A stretch of DNA of 64,000 nucleotides from UBA952 sp044358575 (GCA_044358575.1 JBIKNN010000007.1:62001-126000); one strand, 5' to 3'; shown: positions 44,459 through 53,961, counted from the first letter of the stretch. The notes: a model not told the origin generated them from the sequence alone. Made by a program: numbers and translations.

Positions 44459-45583
44459 ATGAAAATCGGAATGGTGCTTTACCCAACATTCGGTGGGAGC
44501 GGTGTAGTTGGAACAGAATTAGGAAAAGCATTGGCCCTAAAAGGTCATGAGATTCATTTCATCACTTATTCACAACCTGTGAGACTTGGAAGTTTCCGAG
44601 AGAATATTTTTTACCACGAGGTTGTAGTTTCTGATTACCCACTTTTTGAATTCCAACCTTATGAAACGGAGTTAGCGAGTAAAATGGTAGATGTTGTCCG
44701 TTTTGAAAAACTGGATATTTTACATGTTCATTATGCAATTCCTCATGCATCTGCTGCTTTTATGGCAAAGCAGATATTAAAATCTCATGGGATTAACATT
44801 CCGTTTGTTACTACACTTCATGGAACAGATATTACCTTAGTGGGTCGAGATCCTTCATTTGAGCCGGTAATTACATTTTGTATAAATGAATCAGATGCTG
44901 TCACTGCTGTTTCTGAAAGTTTAAAAGCAGCAACTTTTGAGCATTTTAAGATAACGAGAGACATTCATGTTATTTCAAATTTTGTTGTCCCAGAATCCGA
45001 AAAATCAGTCTTTTCAGAACACATGCGTCTAAAATATGCTTCAGATGGAGAGCGCATTGTTTGTCATATTTCTAATTTTAGAAAAGTAAAGCGTGTTGAT
45101 GATGTTGTACGTGTTTTCGCTTTGCTTAATAAAACTATTCCTTCAAAGTTGATTCTAGTTGGTGACGGTCCAGAACGCTATTTGTGTGAGCGCTTATGCC
45201 GCGAATTCAATTTGTGCGATAAGGTTATTTTCTTGGGGAAAGTTAGAGATACAACTCATGTACTTGAAATTGCAGATGTTTTCCTTTTACCATCGGAAAC
45301 AGAGAGTTTTGGACTTGCTGCATTGGAAGCAATGGCAGTTGGAGTTCCTGTTATATCCTCAAATACCGGAGGAATTCCAGAAGTAAATATTCATGGTTAT
45401 TCTGGATATTTATCAAATGTTGGTGATGTTGAAGATATGGCTAAAAATATGATTCATTTACTTCATCCAGATAATTTACCCACCTTTAAAATCAATGCAA
45501 AAGAACGTTCCAAGGAATTTAGTTTGGAGAAAATACTACCTCTTTACGAGGAAATTTATCGTAACTTAGTTTTGAATAAGTAA
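44459..45583 (+). CDS. bshA: N-acetyl-alpha-D-glucosaminyl L-malate synthase
   Basis: First step of bacillithiol synthesis: joins GlcNAc from UDP-GlcNAc to L-malate. This is a 374-residue GT4 glycosyltransferase with two Rossmann domains. MKIGMVLYPTFGGSGVVG is the characteristic BshA N-terminus (glycine-rich loop). TLHGTDITLVG, HISNFRKVKRV and ILVGDGPER follow. SETESFGLAALEAMAVGVP is the nucleotide-sugar site. bshB and bshC are not in the window. Bacillithiol is the main low-molecular-weight thiol in many Bacteroidota, so it is expected here. Confidence 0.92.
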   Translation: MKIGMVLYPTFGGSGVVGTELGKALALKGHEIHFITYSQPVRLGSFRENIFYHEVVVSDYPLFEFQPYETELASKMVDVVRFEKLDILHVHYAIPHASAAFMAKQILKSHGINIPFVTTLHGTDITLVGRDPSFEPVITFCINESDAVTAVSESLKAATFEHFKITRDIHVISNFVVPESEKSVFSEHMRLKYASDGERIVCHISNFRKVKRVDDVVRVFALLNKTIPSKLILVGDGPERYLCERLCREFNLCDKVIFLGKVRDTTHVLEIADVFLLPSETESFGLAALEAMAVGVPVISSNTGGIPEVNIHGYSGYLSNVGDVEDMAKNMIHLLHPDNLPTFKINAKERSKEFSLEKILPLYEEIYRNLVLNK

Positions 45584-45593
45584 AAATTCTTTG

Positions 45594-46634
45594 ATGCCTA
45601 GTCAAAAACAATTGGATGATTGGTTTTACAAACGAAAAACACACAAACAAAGTTTGTCAGCTGCTTTGCTCTTTCCTGCACTAATTAGCGGAAATCGTGG
45701 AGCTTTAAGTTCTGCTATTACTTTAGTAGAAAGTCAGGTTTCAGAGGATAGGAAAGAAGCTAATAAATTAATTAAAAGTTGTTCGGATCTAAATAAGAAA
45801 GCCTGGAGAATTGGAATAACAGGTGTTCCAGGGGTTGGAAAAAGTACTTTTATTGAAGCTTTTGGAAAAATAATTTTAGAAAAAGGCTTGAAATTGGCTG
45901 TTTTGGCAATTGATCCCTCTTCGAATGTTTCTGGCGGAAGTATATTAGGAGATAAAACACGAATGCCTTGGCTTTCACAACAAAAGAATGCATTTATTCG
46001 TCCAAGTGCAACGAGAAATAATTTGGGAGGTGTAGCTCTCAATACACGAGAGGCAATTTTACTTTGCGAAGCTGCTGGCTTTGATATTATTTTTATTGAA
46101 ACAGTTGGAGTTGGTCAATCTGAAACTGTAGTTCATTCAATGGTTGATTTCTTTTTACTTTTAATGTTGTCTGGAGCTGGAGACGAACTTCAAGGAATTA
46201 AAAGAGGGATAATGGAAATGGCAGATTTATTAGTTATTACTAAGGCTGATGGAGATAATTTGCAAAATGCCAAGAATGCTAGAAGTCAATATGCAAATGC
46301 ACTTCATTTATTTCCAAGTAAACCAAGTACTTGGACTACTCAAGCACTAATTTCAAGTAGTGTGTCAGGAGTCGGATTACATGAAGTTTTGGAAGCAACT
46401 GAAAATTATTTTAATAAAATAGTGCTAAGTGCTTGGCTTGATGAAAATCGAAGATTACAGGAAATCACTCTTCTAAAAGAATGTCTTTCAAATCTTTTAA
46501 AGCAAGATTTTTTTGGGAATGATAAATGGAAAAATAAATTCTTAATTGCTGAGCAAAAAGTTGCAAATGGAAAGCTTTCAGCATTTATTGCCGCAGAACA
46601 ACTTTTTAAAGAATATGACCTGAGAAAAACATAA
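45594..46634 (+). CDS. meaB: Methylmalonyl-CoA mutase-associated GTPase
   Basis: G3E-family P-loop GTPase that loads and protects the B12 cofactor of methylmalonyl-CoA mutase. I take the ATG at 45594 (346 residues); a TTG one codon earlier is also open. Walker A is GVPGVGKST (about residue 80), the Mg site includes AIDPSSNVSGGSILGDKTRM, and VGVGQSE is the G3-like motif. VITKADG supplies the guanine-binding motif. The mutase subunits are not in the window. It starts 10 bases after bshA, so they are cotranscribed. Its presence implies adenosylcobalamin-dependent propionate or succinyl-CoA metabolism. Confidence 0.92.
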   Translation: MPSQKQLDDWFYKRKTHKQSLSAALLFPALISGNRGALSSAITLVESQVSEDRKEANKLIKSCSDLNKKAWRIGITGVPGVGKSTFIEAFGKIILEKGLKLAVLAIDPSSNVSGGSILGDKTRMPWLSQQKNAFIRPSATRNNLGGVALNTREAILLCEAAGFDIIFIETVGVGQSETVVHSMVDFFLLLMLSGAGDELQGIKRGIMEMADLLVITKADGDNLQNAKNARSQYANALHLFPSKPSTWTTQALISSSVSGVGLHEVLEATENYFNKIVLSAWLDENRRLQEITLLKECLSNLLKQDFFGNDKWKNKFLIAEQKVANGKLSAFIAAEQLFKEYDLRKT

Positions 46635-46649
46635 GTTCTTTTTTTTTTG

Positions 46650-46678
46650 TTGTAAGATAAATAAAATATTTAACTTTA
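46650..46678 (+). promoter_or_regulatory. Candidate promoter for the lysyl oxidase gene
   Basis: TTG at 46650-46652, an 18-base gap, and TAACTTTA at 46671-46678, which departs from TAnnTTTG only in the last base. Spacing fits the Bacteroidota housekeeping promoter. It ends 32 bases before the ATG. Confidence 0.45.
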
Positions 46679-46710
46679 TAACTGAAATAAATTTTACTAA
46701 AATATAAACT

Positions 46711-48825
46711 ATGAAATTTTCTACTCTCTCAATTATCCTTTTTTTTAACATCTCTTTTTTCTATTCTCAGTGTACAACAACAAATGCAACTTCTTGTGTG
46801 TGTGAGGATGGAACTCAAAACTGCTTGCTTTTACCAGATATTACTGCCTCTTGGAAAGGTATATCAAATAATGGTTGGACTGAATATCCACAAGTAAATG
46901 CAGGTACTTCTCAGAATGGCCAAGGTCCAGATAATGGAAGACTTCGTGTTACAGGTTCAACACCAAATATTGGCCATGGATCTTTTACTGTAAGAGGAGT
47001 TGACGCAAACGGAAAAAGAGCTTTCTTGTGTGGTTCTGATACTATTTTTAACGTAGCAGCAACAGGAGATTTCACTTGTCCCAATGGAATAATCAATCCA
47101 AAGCAATTATTAAATCAACGAATTTACAAAAAAGAAGGTTCACAAATGAGCTATGTTGATCGTTGGACTGGGAGTATGGCTTATCATCCATCTCATGGTC
47201 ACAATCACGTAAATGACTGGGCTGTAATGACGCTAAGAATTCCTACTTCAGATCCAAATCCCTTATCTTGGCCAATTGTTGGTGATGGAGCTAAAATAGG
47301 TTTTTGTTTAATGGATTATGGTCAATGTGGCACATCAACTGGAAGTACTTATTACGGTCATTGCCGAGATGAAAATACGGTTTATAATCAAGGAAATACT
47401 CTACAGAACGTGGATTTTCCAAATTGGAACTTAGGTGGTGGAAATTATAATTGCTCTGTTACTGAGCAAGGGATATCATCTGGTTGGACTGATGTTTATA
47501 GCAAAAATTTAGATGGAATGTGGGTTAATCTACCTGAAAATACGTGTAATGGAGATTACTATATTGTTATGGAAGTTGATAAAAACAACTATTTTCAAGA
47601 AGAAAGAGAAGATAATAATTTTACAGCAGTACCAGTCACATTATCTCTTCAACATCCTGCAAACTCAGGTCAAGCACCTAAAATTTCTTCAATTGGATCT
47701 AATAATTTATGCTCTGGTGGAAGTGTATATTTAAGTGTCACTGCAGGAAGTTCTTTTTTATGGTCAACTGGAGAAACAACTCAAAATATTACAGTATCTC
47801 AAGCTGGAAGCTATTCTTGTCAAGTAACAAATTATTGCGGGACATCAACATCACTTCCATTTGCTGTAAACAGTGTAGTTCCAAATGCACCATCTTTAAT
47901 TGGAGATACTGTTTGCGTTGAAGGAGCAATGACATTGACTGCTAACGGAACAGGAACTATTTCTTGGTATGATGCTCAAAATAATATGCTTGGAATGGGT
48001 TCAAGTTTTACAACTCCTATTTTAAATACTACAACACAATACTTTGCTGAAAATACAGACACTTTCTTAGACTCTACATATGCTGAGCCACATACAAATG
48101 GTATTGGTGGTGGAGGATATAGAACTTCTGTGCAATCGAATATTTTTAATGCTTTGCAAAATTTCACACTTCAATCTGCATTAGTTTATTCAACAAATGC
48201 AGGAAGCATAACTGTTCAATTGAAAAATAGTGCTGATTCTATTTTGAGTTCACTTGTAATTGCTGTTCCTTCAGGAGAAAGTAGGGTAAATTTAAATTTC
48301 TCTGTTCCTGCTGATAGTAACTTAAGATTAGGTATTTCATCATTTACTGGATTTTCAACTAATCAAGGGCTTTATCGAAATGATAATTCAGCTATTTATC
48401 CTTATGAAATACCAGGTTTGTTATCCATAACAGGAACTACCGCAGGTGCTTCTTATTACTATTATTTATATGACTGGGAGATTTTAACTGAAAATGGCAC
48501 TTGTACTAGTCCACGTGTTGAGGTGTCTGCAGTTGTTGAATCATGTGCAGCTCTTGGTGAAGATGTAGCATTTAAAAATTCTATTTCTCTTTTTCCTAAT
48601 CCTAACAATGGTCAATTCGAAGTAAATTTCAATACTAGAAAAGATGCAGATGTCACAATCGATATTATTGATATTGTTGGAAAAACTATTCAATCTCAGT
48701 CTTTAAAGAATCTAAATGGATTTGTTAAAAAAGCGATTGATATTAAAAATTTCTCAAAAGGAATTTACCTAATGAATCTTACTTTTGAAGGAAAAACGTA
48801 CACTAAACGTTTTATAAAAGATTAA
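46711..48825 (+). CDS. Secreted lysyl oxidase family protein with T9SS type A sorting domain
   Basis: A 704-residue secreted protein. After the signal peptide (1-20) a lysyl oxidase-like catalytic region spans about 40-312. The copper motif HPSHGHNHVNDW gives His162, His164 and His166. Lys195 (GDGAKIGFCLMD) and Tyr263 (GISSGWTDVYSK) align with human LOX Lys320 and Tyr355, which form the lysine-tyrosylquinone cofactor. The DKNNYFQEEREDNN end also matches LOX. Two Ig-like or adhesion segments follow, then a type A sorting domain (SLFPNPNNGQFEVNF to KRFIKD). It should oxidise primary amines such as peptidyl lysine outside the cell. Activity is inferred; the substrate is unknown. Confidence 0.88.
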   Translation: MKFSTLSIILFFNISFFYSQCTTTNATSCVCEDGTQNCLLLPDITASWKGISNNGWTEYPQVNAGTSQNGQGPDNGRLRVTGSTPNIGHGSFTVRGVDANGKRAFLCGSDTIFNVAATGDFTCPNGIINPKQLLNQRIYKKEGSQMSYVDRWTGSMAYHPSHGHNHVNDWAVMTLRIPTSDPNPLSWPIVGDGAKIGFCLMDYGQCGTSTGSTYYGHCRDENTVYNQGNTLQNVDFPNWNLGGGNYNCSVTEQGISSGWTDVYSKNLDGMWVNLPENTCNGDYYIVMEVDKNNYFQEEREDNNFTAVPVTLSLQHPANSGQAPKISSIGSNNLCSGGSVYLSVTAGSSFLWSTGETTQNITVSQAGSYSCQVTNYCGTSTSLPFAVNSVVPNAPSLIGDTVCVEGAMTLTANGTGTISWYDAQNNMLGMGSSFTTPILNTTTQYFAENTDTFLDSTYAEPHTNGIGGGGYRTSVQSNIFNALQNFTLQSALVYSTNAGSITVQLKNSADSILSSLVIAVPSGESRVNLNFSVPADSNLRLGISSFTGFSTNQGLYRNDNSAIYPYEIPGLLSITGTTAGASYYYYLYDWEILTENGTCTSPRVEVSAVVESCAALGEDVAFKNSISLFPNPNNGQFEVNFNTRKDADVTIDIIDIVGKTIQSQSLKNLNGFVKKAIDIKNFSKGIYLMNLTFEGKTYTKRFIKD

Positions 48826-50048
48826 TGAATTGTTTTTATAAATGGCTCTCAGTACTTTTATGTTCTGGGAGCTTTTTTGTTTATGGGCAGCCTGTAATAA
48901 CGACTTATTCTAGTTCAAATTCCCCTTTACCCTTTAATACTGTTCGTTGTATTGCTATTCAAAATCAATTTAAATGGTTTGGGACTGATGATGGCCTTGC
49001 CCGGTTTGATGGGGTAAATTGGTCTGTTTATACGACACTAAATTCTCCGCTTTTGGATGATGATATTCGTGCTGTCTGTGTCGAAAATGATACAATAGTT
49101 TGGATTGGAACAGTACAAGGCGGCTTGTATTCTTTTGATGGATTAAATTGGGAGAATTACAATCCAACTAACTCGGGCTTACCAGATTATTTAGTTAGAG
49201 GCATTGCAATAGACACTCAAAATAATATATGGTGTGCTACCTCAGAAGGAATTGCGATGTTTGATCGTGTAAATTGGTATACTTGGGATGTCCTAAGTCA
49301 TAATTTACTCACAAATAATATTACTTCAATTGCAATTGGTCAGCAAAATGAAAAATTTATCGGAACGATTAATGGCGGTTTAAATTATTTTTCGTCTGAC
49401 AATCAACTCACTATTCTTAGTATTGTTCAATCTGGTCTTCCTGACAATTCCGCTCTTGGAATAGTTGTAGATGCTACAAATCACCCTTGGTATGCTACTC
49501 CGGCTCAGGGCTTGGTGTATGATCAAGGATTTGGAGGTCCATGGTTGCGCTTTAATATGAGTAATTCACCTTTGCCAACAAATGGTATAAATGCAATCGC
49601 TATAGATGCAATTGAAAGAATATTTATGGGTACAGATTCTTATGGTGTTATTATTAAAAATGGAGATAATTGGCTGCAATATTCGACAGAAAATACTGAT
49701 TTACCCGAAAATTATATTTTATCAATTGCAACTGAATCAACAACTGTAAAATGGTTGGGGACCTATAATAGTGGCGTTGTCCGCTTAGAAGAAGATCAAT
49801 CAGAATTATTTGAAAACACAAGTAATAGTTATGTTTATCCAACAAGTTTAAAAGCTGGAGATTTGATTTTTATTTCAACTCTAGTTCTAGATAAGCAGAT
49901 TTTTGTTTACAATCAGTTGGGGCAAGCAATTAATGGATTTGACTTAAATGATTCACAATCAATAAAAACTTCATCTTCCTGTCTTCCAGGAATGTATTAT
50001 CTAAAAGTCCCTTCAATAAACAAAATCATTCGGTTTATAATCGAATAA
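48825..50048 (+). CDS. Secreted propeller protein (two-component-regulator propeller repeats)
   Basis: A 407-residue secreted protein whose start overlaps the lysyl oxidase stop by one base (TAATG). The signal peptide (1-21) is followed by six to seven Reg_prop-type blades, each with a variant of KWFGTDDGLARFDG (WIGTVQGGLYSFDG; WCATSEGIAMFD; FMGTDSYGVI). These repeats normally form the periplasmic sensor of hybrid two-component systems, but here no transmembrane or kinase part follows. Instead there is a short C-terminal tail (QIFVYNQLGQAINGF; GMYYLKVPSINKIIRFII) like a T9SS type A sorting domain. Coupling suggests it works with the oxidase, perhaps as a surface partner; this is inference. 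Confidence 0.82.
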   Translation: MNCFYKWLSVLLCSGSFFVYGQPVITTYSSSNSPLPFNTVRCIAIQNQFKWFGTDDGLARFDGVNWSVYTTLNSPLLDDDIRAVCVENDTIVWIGTVQGGLYSFDGLNWENYNPTNSGLPDYLVRGIAIDTQNNIWCATSEGIAMFDRVNWYTWDVLSHNLLTNNITSIAIGQQNEKFIGTINGGLNYFSSDNQLTILSIVQSGLPDNSALGIVVDATNHPWYATPAQGLVYDQGFGGPWLRFNMSNSPLPTNGINAIAIDAIERIFMGTDSYGVIIKNGDNWLQYSTENTDLPENYILSIATESTTVKWLGTYNSGVVRLEEDQSELFENTSNSYVYPTSLKAGDLIFISTLVLDKQIFVYNQLGQAINGFDLNDSQSIKTSSSCLPGMYYLKVPSINKIIRFIIE

Positions 50049-50065
50049 TGTCACATAGACTGACA
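50049..50065. promoter_or_regulatory. Inverted repeat upstream of dnaK
   Basis: TGTCA-N7-TGACA is a perfect inverted repeat beginning right after the preceding stop codon, 116 bases before the dnaK ATG. Another TTGTCA lies at 50100-50105. It could be a heat-shock regulator site, but no characterised motif was matched with certainty. Confidence 0.3.
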
Positions 50066-50180
50066 AAAAGACACTTTATTTATTGCTGATTAGATCAATT
50101 TGTCATTTTTCTCGCATAAAATTGCTATGGCATATAAATTGAAAATGTGAAATAGTAAAAATTGAAAAATTAATTTAAAA

Positions 50181-52091
50181 ATGGGAAAAATAATAGGAAT
50201 CGACTTAGGCACAACAAATTCATGTGTTTCAGTTATGGAAGGAAATGAGCCGGTAGTTATATCGAACTCAGAAGGTAAAAGAACAACTCCTTCAGTTGTT
50301 GCATTTGTAGATGGCGGTGAACGAAAAGTTGGTGATCCAGCAAAACGTCAAGCAATTACAAATCCAGAGAAAACAATTTCGTCTATAAAGCGAATGATGG
50401 GGTCTAGTTTTGATGAATGTAAAAAAGAAATTGGACGAGTTCCTTACACTGTAGTGAAAGGAGATAATAATACGCCTCGTGTTAAAATAGATGATCGTCT
50501 TTATTCGCCGCAAGAAATTTCAGCGATGATTCTTCAAAAAATGAAGAAGACTGCTGAAGATTATTTAGGTCAAGAGGTAACAGAAGCTGTTGTAACTGTT
50601 CCGGCTTATTTTAACGATGCACAACGTCAGGCAACGAAAGAAGCGGGCGAAATAGCGGGCTTAACAATTAAAAGAATCATCAATGAGCCAACTGCTGCAG
50701 CTTTAGCGTATGGTTTAGATAAAAAAGGCATCGATCAAAAAATAGTTGTTTTTGACTTTGGTGGTGGAACACATGATGTTTCTATCTTAGAATTAGGAGA
50801 TGGTGTTTTCGAAGTTCTTTCTACTGATGGTGATACACATTTAGGTGGAGATGATGTAGATGATGCGATTATTCAATGGCTAGCAGATGAATTTAAGTCA
50901 GATGAGGGTGTAGATTTACGTCAAGATCCAATGTCATTACAACGATTAAAAGAAGCTGCTGAAAAAGCTAAAATCGAATTATCGTCAACAACATCTACAG
51001 AAATTAACTTACCGTATATTATGCCGGTAAATGGAATTCCAAAGCACTTAGTACGCACTTTACAGCGTTCTAAATTTGAGCAATTAATCTCAGAAATAGT
51101 TGAACGTACTATCAAACCATGTCGTAAAGCATTAAAGAATGCAGGGTTAACGCCAAAAGACATCAACGAAGTAATTTTAGTAGGTGGATCAACACGAATT
51201 CCAATCATACAAGATGCTGTTGAACGCTTTTTTGGAAAAGCACCTTCTAAGGGTGTAAATCCCGATGAAGTTGTTGCTGTTGGTGCTGCAATTCAAGGTG
51301 GAGTTTTATCTGGAGATGTAAAAGATGTATTGTTGTTAGATGTTATTCCTTTATCACTTGGTATTGAAACAATGGGTGGAGTTTTAACAAAGCTTATTGA
51401 TGCAAATACAACAATTCCTACAAAAAAGTCGGAAACGTTTTCAACGGCTTCGGATAATCAACCAAGTGTCGACATTCATGTTTTACAGGGAGAACGACCT
51501 ATGGCAAATGATAACAAAACTTTAGGCCGCTTTCAATTAACAGATATTCCACCAGCACAAAGAGGAGTTCCTCAAATCGAAGTAACATTTGATATTGATG
51601 CAAATGGAATAATGAATATATCTGCAAAAGATAAAGGAACAGGAAAAGAGCAATCAATTAAGATTGAAGCTTCTTCTGGACTATCTGACGAAGAAATTAA
51701 GCGTATGAAAGCAGAAGCAGAAGCAAATGCTGAATCAGACAATAAAAAACGTGAAGAAGTTGAATTGATTAATAAAGTAGATTCTGCGATATTTCAAACA
51801 GAGCGTCAATTGAAAGAATACGGAGATAAAATTCCAGTAGATAAAAAACAACCTATCGAGGATGCTTTAGCTGAATTGAAAAAGGAATTTGAAGCGCGTA
51901 ATATCGAAAATCTAGAGCCTGCGATGGAGAAATTAAATACGCTATTCCAAGCAGCTTCTCAAGATATGTATAATGCAGCAAATCCTCAGGGAGCTCAAGA
52001 TGCTGGAAACTCTTCAGATTCAGGTGCTGAAACAAATCCACAAGATGAAGTTACAGATGTTGATTTTGAAGAAGTAAATGAGAAAAAGTAA
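50181..52091 (+). CDS. dnaK: Molecular chaperone DnaK (Hsp70)
   Basis: ATP-dependent chaperone for nascent and stressed proteins. It has 636 residues. The nucleotide-binding domain (1-385) starts GKIIGIDLGTTNSCVSV and has NEPTAAALAYG, FDFGGGTHDVSILELG (the usual Phe is His) and VGGSTRIPIIQ. The linker DVLLLDVIPLSLGIETMGG leads to the substrate-binding domain and the helical lid. The C-terminal end is acidic (DEVTDVDFEEVNEK), like other DnaKs. dnaJ and grpE are not adjacent. A strong terminator follows. An inverted repeat upstream may mark stress control. Confidence 0.97.
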   Translation: MGKIIGIDLGTTNSCVSVMEGNEPVVISNSEGKRTTPSVVAFVDGGERKVGDPAKRQAITNPEKTISSIKRMMGSSFDECKKEIGRVPYTVVKGDNNTPRVKIDDRLYSPQEISAMILQKMKKTAEDYLGQEVTEAVVTVPAYFNDAQRQATKEAGEIAGLTIKRIINEPTAAALAYGLDKKGIDQKIVVFDFGGGTHDVSILELGDGVFEVLSTDGDTHLGGDDVDDAIIQWLADEFKSDEGVDLRQDPMSLQRLKEAAEKAKIELSSTTSTEINLPYIMPVNGIPKHLVRTLQRSKFEQLISEIVERTIKPCRKALKNAGLTPKDINEVILVGGSTRIPIIQDAVERFFGKAPSKGVNPDEVVAVGAAIQGGVLSGDVKDVLLLDVIPLSLGIETMGGVLTKLIDANTTIPTKKSETFSTASDNQPSVDIHVLQGERPMANDNKTLGRFQLTDIPPAQRGVPQIEVTFDIDANGIMNISAKDKGTGKEQSIKIEASSGLSDEEIKRMKAEAEANAESDNKKREEVELINKVDSAIFQTERQLKEYGDKIPVDKKQPIEDALAELKKEFEARNIENLEPAMEKLNTLFQAASQDMYNAANPQGAQDAGNSSDSGAETNPQDEVTDVDFEEVNEKK

Positions 52092-52115
52092 TATAATAAA
52101 TTTTTAAACTGAAAA

Positions 52116-52144
52116 GGGCACTCATTTAGAGTGTCCTTTTTTTT
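52116..52144 (+). terminator. Rho-independent terminator of dnaK
   Basis: GGGCACTC (52116-52123) pairs with GAGTGTCC (52129-52136), an 8-base stem with one G-U pair and a 5-base loop ATTTA. Eight T residues follow. It begins 24 bases after the dnaK stop codon. Confidence 0.78.
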
Positions 52145-52158
52145 GCTTAATTTTGCAT

Positions 52159-52932
52159 ATGCTATATTTTAAAAAAATACTTAATACAAATAGTAAAGAA
52201 TGGTGTGTTTTCATCCATGGTGCAGGTGGTAGCTCAAGTATTTGGCATAAGCAAGTTAAGGCCTATTCTGAAAATTTTAATCTATTGCTAATTGATTTAA
52301 GAGGTCACGGAAAATCAAAAGATTTAAAAACTTCCAAAAATTACTCTTTTGAAATGATTGCCCAAGATGTAATTGAGGTTGTAGAATTTAATAAAATAGC
52401 TTCAGCACATTTTATCGGTGTTTCTTTAGGGACAATTATAATTTACCAAATTTTCGACCTAAAACCAAGTATTGTTAAGTCAATGATTTTCTCTGGAGCA
52501 ATTACACGCTTAAATATTAAGTCGAGGTTGCTTTTACGAATTGGAAGAATACTTAATCCTTTTCTGCCTTACATGACTTTATATGCTTTGCTAGCAAGAA
52601 TTATCATGCCTAAAAAGAACCATAAGACATCTCGTATCTTGTTTATTAATGAGGCAAAAAAACTTATGACAAAGGAATTTAATCGCTGGTTTAAATTAAC
52701 TGCCAGATTAACAACTTACCTTAATCTTGTGGAACATGAAAGTAATAATAAACCTACTATTTATATAATGGGTAGTGAGGATCACATGTTTCTCGAGCCT
52801 GTAAAAGCGATCGTAGATTTAAATCCGCGGATTGAATTAAATGTCGTTCCAAATTGCGGACACGTAGTAAACATTGAACAAGCGGAGATTTTTAACGCTA
52901 TTTCTATTCAGTTTATAAGAAAATTAGCATAA
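52159..52932 (+). CDS. Alpha/beta-hydrolase fold protein
   Basis: A 257-residue cytoplasmic hydrolase. I start at the ATG 52159; a TTG two codons earlier is also in frame. The oxyanion loop is FIHGAGGSSSIWHKQ. The nucleophile Ser lies in FIGVSLGTIII (Gly-x-Ser-x-Gly-like elbow with GVSLG). The catalytic His is in NCGHVVNIEQAEIF near the end and a probable acidic residue is in MGSEDHMF. RGHGKSKD is the usual strand-4 motif. Substrate unknown. It precedes mnmH by 12 bases in the same direction and may share its transcript. Confidence 0.85.
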   Translation: MLYFKKILNTNSKEWCVFIHGAGGSSSIWHKQVKAYSENFNLLLIDLRGHGKSKDLKTSKNYSFEMIAQDVIEVVEFNKIASAHFIGVSLGTIIIYQIFDLKPSIVKSMIFSGAITRLNIKSRLLLRIGRILNPFLPYMTLYALLARIIMPKKNHKTSRILFINEAKKLMTKEFNRWFKLTARLTTYLNLVEHESNNKPTIYIMGSEDHMFLEPVKAIVDLNPRIELNVVPNCGHVVNIEQAEIFNAISIQFIRKLA

Positions 52933-52944
52933 TTTTAAGTAAAA

Positions 52945-53961
52945 ATGGGAAGCATTGCATTCTCCTGGGATTTATTAGATACTTCATTCATCATTGATGT
53001 TCGTAGCGAAATTGAATTCGATAAAGGGCATATTCCTGGTGCTGTTAACATTCCTATTTTAAACACAGAAGAACGAAAAATTGTTGGAACTACCTTTAAG
53101 CAAGCAGGGCAAAAACACGCTATTTTAAAAGGATTAGAGTTAACTGGCCCTCATTTAAGCAAGCGCTTAAAACAAGCTGTTAAATTAGTAGAAAATAAAG
53201 AAAATATAGTTGTTCATTGTTGGCGAGGAGGAATGAGAAGTTCCTTTTTTGCTTATCTCTTGGAATTTTTTGGTTTAAAAGTCACTATAATTAAAGGAGG
53301 TTATAAGTCTTATAGACAGCGAGTTATAAAATCTTTTGAGGCAAACTATAACTTTTCTATTCTTGGTGGCATGACTGGAAGTGGGAAAACACATATTCTG
53401 CATGAGTTAGATAAAAAAGCTGCAGCAATAATAGATTTAGAGGGTTTGGCAAATCATCGGGGTTCTTCTTTTGGAGCTTTAGGTAGGGGAAAGCAACCCA
53501 GCCAGGAACAATTTGAAAATAATCTATCCTTCCAACTAATTAGAACAAATAAAAAGAATTCTTGGTTAGAGGATGAAAGTAGAACGGTTGGTGCAAGAAT
53601 TATCCCAGAAGGAATTTGGAATCAAATGCGTCAAGCACCACATTATTTTCTTGACAAGACCTTCGAACTGCGTTTAGATCAAATTATGGAAGATTATGGT
53701 GCTTTTTCAAAAGAAGATTTACAATTTTGTATGGACCGAATTTCCAAGCGCCTTGGACCTCAACATGCAAAAAAAGCAATTAATCATATAGAAATAGGGG
53801 AGCTTCGAGAAGCTTTTTCAATAGCTTTAATTTACTATGACAAGACTTATACCTATCAAAAGGAAATCCATCCTTTGGGTAAAAAATTTCAAATTGAATG
53901 TAAATCGAAAAACAATTCTCAAATTGCAAAACACCTTTTTGAATTAAGCAATGGAAAATAA
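52945..53961 (+). CDS. mnmH: tRNA 2-selenouridine synthase
   Basis: MnmH (SelU/YbbB) replaces sulfur by selenium in the 2-thiouridine of tRNA wobble position 34, using selenophosphate. The 338 residues hold a rhodanese domain with the catalytic Cys92 (VVHCWRGGMRSS). A P-loop domain follows with Walker A GGMTGSGKTHIL (141-152). RTVGARIIPEGIW is another family signature. Its 3' end overlaps selD by 11 bases, so selenophosphate supply and use are translationally linked. Selenium use here seems to be for tRNA; no selenocysteine genes are seen. Confidence 0.94.
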   Translation: MGSIAFSWDLLDTSFIIDVRSEIEFDKGHIPGAVNIPILNTEERKIVGTTFKQAGQKHAILKGLELTGPHLSKRLKQAVKLVENKENIVVHCWRGGMRSSFFAYLLEFFGLKVTIIKGGYKSYRQRVIKSFEANYNFSILGGMTGSGKTHILHELDKKAAAIIDLEGLANHRGSSFGALGRGKQPSQEQFENNLSFQLIRTNKKNSWLEDESRTVGARIIPEGIWNQMRQAPHYFLDKTFELRLDQIMEDYGAFSKEDLQFCMDRISKRLGPQHAKKAINHIEIGELREAFSIALIYYDKTYTYQKEIHPLGKKFQIECKSKNNSQIAKHLFELSNGK

